Of a stretch of DNA of 64,000 nucleotides, positions 53,233 through 61,209 are shown one piece after another (the first letter of the stretch is position 1; every line of letters begins with the position of its first letter). Made by a program: the position numbers and the translations under genes. The DNA is from a virus. The notes under the pieces are model-generated. The model saw only the letters and a program-made list of their open reading frames with translations, was not told where the DNA came from and searched no databases. The stretch lies in the IMG/VR virus record IMGVR_UViG_3300020720_000005, positions 1 to 64,000 of that record. One strand, given 5' to 3'.

Positions 53233-53625
53233 ATGGCAAAGAATACCCGATTATTTTCAGATTTAGATTTAAATTTCACGTTAAATCCAGTGACTCACGA
53301 TGTAACACGTAGATATGATGAAGATGCGATTAAAACTGCATTAAAAAATCTAATTCTTACTGCTAATTATGAAAGACCTTTCCATAGCGAAATCGGCAGT
53401 CCAATTAAAAAATTGCTATTTGAACCAGCAACACCAATGCTTGGTGCTATGCTAAAAAGAGCAATTACAGATACTATTGATAGTTTTGAGCCAAGAGTAA
53501 GCATTATTGATATTGTTGTTGTAACAAATGAAGATGATTACTCTATTGACGTTTCGATTGAATTTACTATACTCAATACTACTGCTCCAATAACGCTAGA
53601 TTTAACTCTACAGAGAACACGATAA
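53233..53625 (+). CDS. 25: Baseplate wedge gp25
   Basis: A 130-residue protein matching gp25 (T4: 132 aa), a lysozyme-fold wedge subunit that nucleates the sheath: FSDLDLNFTLNPVTHDVTRRYDEDAIKTALKNLIL, then ERPFHSEIGSPIKKLLFEP with the EPR-type motif in SFEPRVSI. Followed by gene 6 after one base, as in T4-like phages. Confidence 0.92.
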   Translation: MAKNTRLFSDLDLNFTLNPVTHDVTRRYDEDAIKTALKNLILTANYERPFHSEIGSPIKKLLFEPATPMLGAMLKRAITDTIDSFEPRVSIIDIVVVTNEDDYSIDVSIEFTILNTTAPITLDLTLQRTR

Positions 53626-53626
53626 G

Positions 53627-55462
53627 ATGGCAACCTCTAACAAAAAAATTAATGTTACTGATCTAGACTTTGATCAGATAAAAACCAATTTAAAAACATT
53701 TTTAAGCGGACAATCAGAATTTCAAGATTATGATTTTGAAGGTTCTGCTATGTCGGTTTTATTAGACGTCTTAGCATATAACACACATTATAATGCACTG
53801 TATAATAACATGGCAATTAATGAGATGTTTTTAGATTCTGCTCGTAAACGTAATAGCGTAGTTTCTCTTTCCAAGATGCTTGGATATTCGCCACGTTCTG
53901 CCACATCATCTCAAGCAACAGTTACTGTTACAGTTAATACAAATAACCCAGCAGCAAATACATTAGTTCTACCAGCATATAGTCAATTTAATACTACAAT
54001 TGATGGTAAAAATTATACTTTCTTTAATAGAGGTTCTGTTGCTGCAACTAGCAGTACTGGTATTTTTACTTTTCAAAATATTGTAATTACAGAAGGTACT
54101 CCACTAACATATAACTATACAGTTGACAGTGGAACTCGTTTTATTATTCCTAATTCAAATATTGATTTAAATACATTAACAGTTCGTGTTCAGGAATCGC
54201 AGTCATCATCAATATTCGAAACCTTTTATCAGGCAGATAGTTTAATTAATGTTGATTCTGTAAGTAAAGTATATTGGGTAAAAGAAATTGATGATGGTTT
54301 ATATGAATTAACATTTGGTGATGGCAATCTTGGTATAGCATTATCCACTGGTAATGTGGTTCGTTTAAATTATTTTTCATCAAGTTTAGATGCTCCAAAT
54401 GGCGCAAGAGTATTTACGTATTCTGGTGGATCACTGGGTGTTGGCGCTACTATAAGTGTAGTAACAACTGGTATTGCATCAAATGGTGCTGCTCCAGAAG
54501 ATATTGATTCTATTCGTTTTAATGCACCAAGAATGTATGCTTCACAAAATCGTGCAGTTACACCTGACGATTATAAAGCACTTGTATACTCTTTATTCTC
54601 TGATGCTGCCTCAGTTTCTTGTTGGGGTGGCGAGGATAATAATCCTCCAGTATATGGTAAAGTATATCTCTGCGTTAAACCAAAAGATGCTGATAAACTA
54701 ACAACTACACAAAAATCTCAACTTACTTCAAGTATTCTACAATCAAGAAATGTGGTTTCAGTAATTCCAGTTATTGTTGATCCAGAATATATTAATATTG
54801 CTATCACATCAACTGTTTATTATAATGAACAGGCTACTACAAAAACTGCTTCTGACATCGCATCATTAGTTACAAATACAATTAATGCGTATGACGTTAA
54901 TGAACTTGATCGTTTTGATGGCGTGTTTAGATATTCTAAATTAAGTCGTTTGATTGACGCAAGCGATCCATCAATCACAAATAATATTACAACTATTCTA
55001 TTGCGTAGAGCATTAATTGTTCGCTATAATACCTCTGCACAATACCTTCTAAATATGATTAATCCTATTTGGAGCTCTGGTCAACCAGAAGAATCATTTA
55101 AGAGTACTGGTTTTTATATCGCAGGTAGCGATGAATTACATTACCTTGATGATGATGGTGTTCAATATGTTCGTTTATTTAAATATGGACAAAATGGTAT
55201 TAAAATAATTGTTAATGGTTCTATTGGAACTATTGACTACGCAAACGGTATCGTGGATATTAGAAATTTAAACATTACGGGTCTTGCTAACGTAGACTTA
55301 GAAATTTCTATTCGCCCATTATCTAATGACGTAGTTTCAGCATTAACACAAATCGCACATATTCCTCCAGAACATTTAAAAATTACAGCAATTCCTGATC
55401 CAACTGCTTCTGGTGATCTACGTGGTGGTTATAACTATACATTTACTTCTAGTCGTTCATAA
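53627..55462 (+). CDS. 6: Baseplate wedge gp6
   Basis: A 611-residue protein like gp6 (T4: 660 aa), the ring-forming wedge protein of the inner baseplate: DFDQIKTNLKTFLSGQSEFQDYDFEGSAMS, DVLAYNTHYNALYNNM, SKMLGYSPRSA, and NRAVTPDDYKALVYSLF in the middle. gp6, gp7 and gp53 build the wedge. Overlaps the next gene by one base. Confidence 0.92.
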   Translation: MATSNKKINVTDLDFDQIKTNLKTFLSGQSEFQDYDFEGSAMSVLLDVLAYNTHYNALYNNMAINEMFLDSARKRNSVVSLSKMLGYSPRSATSSQATVTVTVNTNNPAANTLVLPAYSQFNTTIDGKNYTFFNRGSVAATSSTGIFTFQNIVITEGTPLTYNYTVDSGTRFIIPNSNIDLNTLTVRVQESQSSSIFETFYQADSLINVDSVSKVYWVKEIDDGLYELTFGDGNLGIALSTGNVVRLNYFSSSLDAPNGARVFTYSGGSLGVGATISVVTTGIASNGAAPEDIDSIRFNAPRMYASQNRAVTPDDYKALVYSLFSDAASVSCWGGEDNNPPVYGKVYLCVKPKDADKLTTTQKSQLTSSILQSRNVVSVIPVIVDPEYINIAITSTVYYNEQATTKTASDIASLVTNTINAYDVNELDRFDGVFRYSKLSRLIDASDPSITNNITTILLRRALIVRYNTSAQYLLNMINPIWSSGQPEESFKSTGFYIAGSDELHYLDDDGVQYVRLFKYGQNGIKIIVNGSIGTIDYANGIVDIRNLNITGLANVDLEISIRPLSNDVVSALTQIAHIPPEHLKITAIPDPTASGDLRGGYNYTFTSSRS

Positions 55463-57825
55463 TGATTACAAGACCTAAAGTTTCATCGATAGTAGCATCA
55501 CAGCTACCTGAATTTATCAGGGATGACTATCAAACATTCGTTGATTTTTTAAAAGCATATTATGAATTTTTAGAAAGTACGCAACAGGATCCAATATCTT
55601 TACGAGATTTAGATACCACACTTGATACATTTATTACATATTTTAAGTCTGAACTTGCTACAAGTTTACCATATTCTACAGTTGACGAAAGATTTTTATT
55701 AAGTAAAATTAAAGATTTATATCTAGCAAAGGGTAGTGAAGCGTCGTTTAGATTATTGTTTAGAATTCTTTTTAATAAAACTATTGAACTTGATTATCCT
55801 GCAACTCAAATGTTGCGTGCTTCGGATGGTAAATGGAATCAAGACGTTTCCGTATTCGTTAATATCCTTGTTGGTAAACCAGAGGATATTGTTGGTAAAT
55901 TAGTTGATGTAGTAACACAAACTAAAATTATTCGTGTTCTTATTGATCGCCGTCAGTATGTTGAGGTTGAAGTTGATCGTGCAATTAGAATATCAAATAA
56001 TTTATACGAGTTAATTCTTGATAGACGTTTCTTTGGTACAATTTCAGTTGGTGATACTTTACGCTATATTGATCCAGCAACTAATCAATTGGTATTCAAT
56101 GCTCAGATATTACCAACTACTTCAAACTTAATTGTTGAGAAACCTGGATCTGGTTTTAAAGTAGGCGACCTCTATAATATCAACAACTATAATGGTTATG
56201 GAACCATTATGAAAGTTTCTGCTGTTGATGCGAATGGTGGTATTGCTCTTGGTCAGTTTATTAAATATGGTACTGGATATACAACAGATTTTACTACAAC
56301 AATTTCTGCCACTTCTGGACAAGACGTAGCTGGAACTGCTGGTACTATTATTCAACGTGTTGATACATTCCTTGCGCCAGCAAATAAAACTGTTAATCTT
56401 ACTATTACAGAATCATTAAATGGATTTGCTGAATCTGGATCTCTTAATACTGCTGATTATAACTTAGAAAGTTCAGCTGAAATTGCTGCAGATATTGCAT
56501 CATATGGCGTTCAAAAGGGTAACTTCTTTGATGGTGCATATGCTGGTATTACACTTCGTGAATTTGGTATTACTAATATCGATTCTCAAGTAACTACTAC
56601 TGATCCTGCAATTATTAAAGTAACTCTTGGACCATTGGCAAAATATCCAGGTTACTATGTTAACAACGATGGATTCTTAGATGATGCGGTATTTATTCAA
56701 GATAGTAAATACTATCAAGCATTCTCATATGTTATTAAAATTGATCAAGCATTAGATTCTTACAAAACAATTGTTAAGAATTTAATTCACCCAGCTGGTA
56801 CTCAGGTATTTGGTGAATACGATATTCGTAATGAATTTTCAATCGGTACAGCTTTAGAATCATTAATTAAAATCCTTTCTGTTACATTAAATGATAGTGT
56901 TATTACAGATTCAGGAAATGATGTTACTGATCTAACTCGTGTTAATCCTGTCTTTAATGTTCCTACTGGAACACTATTAAGTGGTTCTTCTGCTGGTATA
57001 TTGAAGCCAATTGATGATACAGTTTTAAATAATGATGGTAGTCAAGATAATCAAACAGTTACCATGGTTGAAACTGGTATTGCATTAGATTCAACAAGAA
57101 CTATGCCTTACCTAGTAACATCAAAACCAATTGATGATACAGGTAATAATAAATTAAATGATGGCAGCACAGTCGATACGTTCTACGTAACTATGACTGA
57201 TAATGGTACTAATTTTATTGCATTAAGCGGAACTTTATTAACTGGTTCTGATGCTGGTGTATTAAAAACTTTAGACCAAACTCATATAATAAATGATGGT
57301 GTCACAATTGACAACGAGTCTGTAGTATTAGGTGATGGTGGTGATATTCAAGATTTGACTAGAACTAACCTAGCATTTACCAATACTAAATTACTTGATT
57401 CCACTCACTATTTAAATGATGGAACTACATTAGATTCAGAATCTGTGACTATGTCTGAACCAACTTACACCAACTCTGATGGTGTAAGTGGACGTTATGG
57501 TATTAGTACATATTCAGTTTCTAAAACTATTGATTCAACATCTTTTGTTCACTATTTGTATGATAACTCAACTGCAGATAGCGATACAATTACACCATTA
57601 GATACAGACGCCACAAGTTCTACTGACCTAAATAGAACGACACCTGCGTTTGCGTTAACTACCACATTTGGTTTATTGCTAAATGATGGTATTACTTCTG
57701 ATACAAATACTGCCACTCCAACAGATAGTGGCGGTACTATGGACGTAAACCCATATGGAGAAGCTGGTTATTTCTTAAATGACAATGGCTTATACGTAGG
57801 AAACCCAATAACCTTTACTGGATAA
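55462..57825 (+). CDS. Baseplate wedge-type structural protein (gp7 position)
   Basis: A 787-residue structural protein. The N-terminal helical domain (about 1-140: LPEFIRDDYQTFVDFLKAYYEFLE, LAKGSEASFRLLFRILFN, LRASDGKWNQDV) is a conserved start of marine T4-like wedge proteins placed after gp6. The C-terminal part (about 470-780) consists of Asn/Asp/Thr-rich repeats with SxxLNDG and DSTR units, possibly a beta-solenoid. It probably replaces gp7; the identity is inferred from position. Confidence 0.72.
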   Translation: MITRPKVSSIVASQLPEFIRDDYQTFVDFLKAYYEFLESTQQDPISLRDLDTTLDTFITYFKSELATSLPYSTVDERFLLSKIKDLYLAKGSEASFRLLFRILFNKTIELDYPATQMLRASDGKWNQDVSVFVNILVGKPEDIVGKLVDVVTQTKIIRVLIDRRQYVEVEVDRAIRISNNLYELILDRRFFGTISVGDTLRYIDPATNQLVFNAQILPTTSNLIVEKPGSGFKVGDLYNINNYNGYGTIMKVSAVDANGGIALGQFIKYGTGYTTDFTTTISATSGQDVAGTAGTIIQRVDTFLAPANKTVNLTITESLNGFAESGSLNTADYNLESSAEIAADIASYGVQKGNFFDGAYAGITLREFGITNIDSQVTTTDPAIIKVTLGPLAKYPGYYVNNDGFLDDAVFIQDSKYYQAFSYVIKIDQALDSYKTIVKNLIHPAGTQVFGEYDIRNEFSIGTALESLIKILSVTLNDSVITDSGNDVTDLTRVNPVFNVPTGTLLSGSSAGILKPIDDTVLNNDGSQDNQTVTMVETGIALDSTRTMPYLVTSKPIDDTGNNKLNDGSTVDTFYVTMTDNGTNFIALSGTLLTGSDAGVLKTLDQTHIINDGVTIDNESVVLGDGGDIQDLTRTNLAFTNTKLLDSTHYLNDGTTLDSESVTMSEPTYTNSDGVSGRYGISTYSVSKTIDSTSFVHYLYDNSTADSDTITPLDTDATSSTDLNRTTPAFALTTTFGLLLNDGITSDTNTATPTDSGGTMDVNPYGEAGYFLNDNGLYVGNPITFTG

Positions 57826-57837
57826 ATAGGAGATTTT

Positions 57838-58290
57838 ATGAAAATCAAAAAACAAGACGAATTGTTAGCAACTGGGCAAGTACTAATTCAGTTGTTAGAT
57901 TCAAATGGTAATTTAAAAGAAGAACACAAAGTTAAAAACTTAGTTGTTACAACTGGTAAAACTTATATTGCCAACCGTATGCAAGGTTCTGGCGTTGCTA
58001 CTGTAATGGGCTGGATGGCCATTGGTACTAACACTACTACTCCTGCTGTTGCCAATACTGCGCTTGGTACTGAAGCTGGACGTGTTACATTAGCATCCTT
58101 TACTTCTTCTGGTGCTCAAGTTACTGCTACTGCTACATTCCCAGCAGGTACTGGTACTGGTGCTATTACTGAAGCTGGTATTTTTAATGCAAGCTCATCA
58201 GGCACTATGCTTTGCCGCACTACATTCCCAGTTGTTAACAAAGCAGCTGGCGACTCTATTGCTGTTACTTGGGTAGTTACAGTAAGTTAA
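57838..58290 (+). CDS. Tail-fibre/baseplate-associated structural protein
   Basis: A 150-residue beta-rich protein: VLIQLLDSNGNLKEEHKVKNLVV, TGKTYIANRM, MGWMAIGTNTTTPA, then EAGIFNASSSGTML. This pattern occurs in short phage tail proteins of unknown exact position, often next to wedge genes. A TAGGAGATTTT ribosome binding site precedes it. Confidence 0.7.
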   Translation: MKIKKQDELLATGQVLIQLLDSNGNLKEEHKVKNLVVTTGKTYIANRMQGSGVATVMGWMAIGTNTTTPAVANTALGTEAGRVTLASFTSSGAQVTATATFPAGTGTGAITEAGIFNASSSGTMLCRTTFPVVNKAAGDSIAVTWVVTVS

Positions 58291-58306
58291 TTTTTAGGTA
58301 AAATAA

Positions 58307-61177
58307 ATGTCATCATTACTAAAATCTCCGTTAGACAATTCTATTGCTAACGCAGTATATAATGAAATCCAAAATCGTAGTGCTCGTTACTACTACTTTT
58401 TAGGTAAAACTTTAACATGGCCAGTGGATACAAATCCTCCACTACCAGTTGATAGTTTTGCTTATGAATTAGCAACACGTAACGAAATTATTACTATGAA
58501 AGAAGTTAAGTCAACTGACGTGGCTTTCGTTATCCCTAGAGCAGACTGGGTTACTGGTCAAGTTTGGGATATGTATGATGACCAATATTCTACTGAAGTT
58601 CAAGGTATTAATTTAATTGCTGGTGGATATGGTTATTCATCAGTTCCAACTGTTACTATTTCAGGTGGTGGTGGTTCTGGTGCAACTGCAGTAGCAGTGT
58701 TAAACTCTGGTGTTGTTGCAGGAATTACTTTAACTAGCAAAGGTATTGGATATACTGCTGTTCCAACTGTTACTATTTCAGGTGGTGGCGGCACAGGTGC
58801 TGTTGGAACAGCAGCAGTTACTATTGCTCCTTCTGGTGCTCAGCGTTTAGAAGATACCATGTGTTATGCATTAACTGACGATTTTAACGTATACAAATGT
58901 CTTGATAATAATAACAATTCAATTTCTACATATAAACCAGTTGGTACTGTTGTAGATCCAGTTGTTATGCCTGACGGATATATGTGGAAATACTTATACA
59001 GTATTCCTATTGCTCTTCGCAATAAGTTTTTAACTGACGTATATATGCCAGTTGTTAATTCTATTCGATCTCAGTTTTATTCTGGTGGTGAGATTCTAAA
59101 TGTCCGTATTGATAATCAAGGACAGAATTATACTTTCGCAAATATTTCAGTTTCTGGTGATGGTTATATAAAATCAGATCCTGTTTTAATTGACCATATG
59201 GTTATTTCAAATCCTGGATCTGGATATACTGGTGGGGCGACAATGACTATTGATCCACCAATCAGTGGAGCCAGTGTCTGGCAAAATGGAATTCAGATTC
59301 TTGTTGGGCAATCAGTAGAATATAATAATAATCTTTATACTGCAACAGTTACTGGTACAATGGCTTCTCCTGGACCTACTCACAGATCTGGTGTTGTTGC
59401 TAATGGAACTGCAGCTTTACAATATGTTGGAACACGTGCTACTGGTGTATTAACTACGACTGGTGGTGCTATTACTGGTTATACCTTATTTGGTAGCATA
59501 TATGATGTTACAATTACCAATGGTGGTTTGGGTTATACATCTACTCCATCAGTGGCATTGGTTGATGATATCGATAGTGCACCTGACGCTGATTATGATG
59601 GAACAGGTTTCGTTGGTCAATGTATTATGAATGGAACTTCTGTTGGTAAAGTTCAAGTTGTTGATCCAGGATATGGTTATGGCTACGCTCAAAATTTAGT
59701 TATTGGTACTCCGTTTGTAGCTTCAACTGCATATAGTGTTGGTCAACAGATTTATTACTCAAATAGACTTTATACTGTAACTGTTGCTGGAACTTCAAGC
59801 GCATCTGCAACCCCAACAATTAATGGAGCAATTACCGCAATTAATCTTACTTCTGGCGGATCTGGTTATAGTTCCGTAACTCCTCCTGTTATTAATATTT
59901 CTGCTCCTGATGTTTCTACTGGTACTCAAGCTGTTGCTACACCAGTAATTACTTCTGGTGTAATTACTGGTATTACTGTTACTGCTGGTGGTTCAGGTTA
60001 TATTAATCCACCAACTGTTACTATTACTTCATCAATCGGTACTGGTGCTTTAGCTGGTGCTACTACATTACAAACTGCAACAAATGGAACTATGACACTG
60101 CGTTATTCTGGTGTTGCAGCAACTGGTACTGTTAATTTAAGATATGGTGCTGGTTATAAAGTTGCCCCAAATGTTTCAATTACTGCTATTTCAGGTGGGC
60201 TTGGAGCAACAGCATATTTCGTTGCTCCTCCATCTAAAGCAAAATTAACACCAATTATTGTTAATGGCGCAATTAGTGCAGTTCAAATTGATGATGGTGG
60301 TACTGGTTATACATACGCTAACTTAACAGTCACTGGTGACGGTAATGGTGGTGGTACTAATCCGAACACTGCTCAATTAACTGCTGATTTATCTCCAGGT
60401 GATTTAAATACTTTACAAGCAAATACTGAACTATTGACACCTGATGGGCGTATTATGGCTTATCCAGTTATTTCTGGTGGATATGGTTATGGTTCAGATT
60501 TTCCTATAACAATTACTGGTGATGGTACTGGTGCTGCAGCAACTGCTAATGTAGTTAATGGTACAGTTACAAAAATTACTGTTACAAATTATGGTTTAGG
60601 ATATCGTTGGTGTAAAGTAGCATTTGATCAAGGTTCTGGTTTCGGTGCTGCTGCTCGTGGTGTTATGGCTCCATATGGTGGTCATGGTAAAGATCCAATT
60701 ACTGGTATGTTTGCTAAAACTTTAATGTTTTATACAAACGTATCTAAAGATACAAACCAAGGATATATTGTAAATAATGACTTTAGACAATTGGGTATTA
60801 TTAAAAACCCACGTCAATTCGGAGCATATGGTAACTTGGCTACTTCATTGGCATCCGCTTGTTATTTGGTAACTGGTTTTATTGATACTACTAACTTTGT
60901 CGCTGACCAAAATTTAACACTTGGAACTTCTACTGGTCCTTTGTTTAGAATTGTTGCTGTTACTTCTACTGGTGCTTTGCTTCAATCTATTGATAATGCA
61001 GTGCCAACTGTTGGATCAGTGTTTATTAACGTAGCAGGAAATACTTTTACTGCTTCAGGTGTAACCTCTCCAACAGCAGATAAATATTCAGGTAATATAT
61101 TGTTTATTGATAACAAACAAGCGTTTACGCCAACTGCTGATCAGAACGTAACATTAAGAACTGTTATCCACTTCTAA
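58307..61177 (+). CDS. 8: gp8-like baseplate wedge protein with GSGY repeats
   Basis: A 956-residue protein. The N-terminal NRSARYYYFLGKTLTWP and the later MCYALTDDFNVYKCLDNNNNS, DGYMWKYLYSIPIALRNKFLTD belong to gp8-type wedge proteins (T4: 334 aa). Inserted and appended are about ten beta modules built on GGSGY/GYGY-(x3-6)-PTVTI units (for example about 100-175 and 480-570), so the protein is nearly three times the T4 length. These modules may form a decorated surface or a receptor-binding part. Confidence 0.8.
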   Translation: MSSLLKSPLDNSIANAVYNEIQNRSARYYYFLGKTLTWPVDTNPPLPVDSFAYELATRNEIITMKEVKSTDVAFVIPRADWVTGQVWDMYDDQYSTEVQGINLIAGGYGYSSVPTVTISGGGGSGATAVAVLNSGVVAGITLTSKGIGYTAVPTVTISGGGGTGAVGTAAVTIAPSGAQRLEDTMCYALTDDFNVYKCLDNNNNSISTYKPVGTVVDPVVMPDGYMWKYLYSIPIALRNKFLTDVYMPVVNSIRSQFYSGGEILNVRIDNQGQNYTFANISVSGDGYIKSDPVLIDHMVISNPGSGYTGGATMTIDPPISGASVWQNGIQILVGQSVEYNNNLYTATVTGTMASPGPTHRSGVVANGTAALQYVGTRATGVLTTTGGAITGYTLFGSIYDVTITNGGLGYTSTPSVALVDDIDSAPDADYDGTGFVGQCIMNGTSVGKVQVVDPGYGYGYAQNLVIGTPFVASTAYSVGQQIYYSNRLYTVTVAGTSSASATPTINGAITAINLTSGGSGYSSVTPPVINISAPDVSTGTQAVATPVITSGVITGITVTAGGSGYINPPTVTITSSIGTGALAGATTLQTATNGTMTLRYSGVAATGTVNLRYGAGYKVAPNVSITAISGGLGATAYFVAPPSKAKLTPIIVNGAISAVQIDDGGTGYTYANLTVTGDGNGGGTNPNTAQLTADLSPGDLNTLQANTELLTPDGRIMAYPVISGGYGYGSDFPITITGDGTGAAATANVVNGTVTKITVTNYGLGYRWCKVAFDQGSGFGAAARGVMAPYGGHGKDPITGMFAKTLMFYTNVSKDTNQGYIVNNDFRQLGIIKNPRQFGAYGNLATSLASACYLVTGFIDTTNFVADQNLTLGTSTGPLFRIVAVTSTGALLQSIDNAVPTVGSVFINVAGNTFTASGVTSPTADKYSGNILFIDNKQAFTPTADQNVTLRTVIHF
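58643..58788 (+). repeat. 29-bp direct repeat inside the gp8-like gene
   Basis: A 29-bp block starting GTTCCAACTGTTACTATT is identical at 58643-58671 and 58760-58788 (117-bp period, 39 codons). It encodes VPTVTISGGG and marks recent duplication of a GSGY module. Confidence 0.75.
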
Positions 61178-61209
61178 TAAATAAACGAATAACATAAAGA
61201 GTAAAAAGA

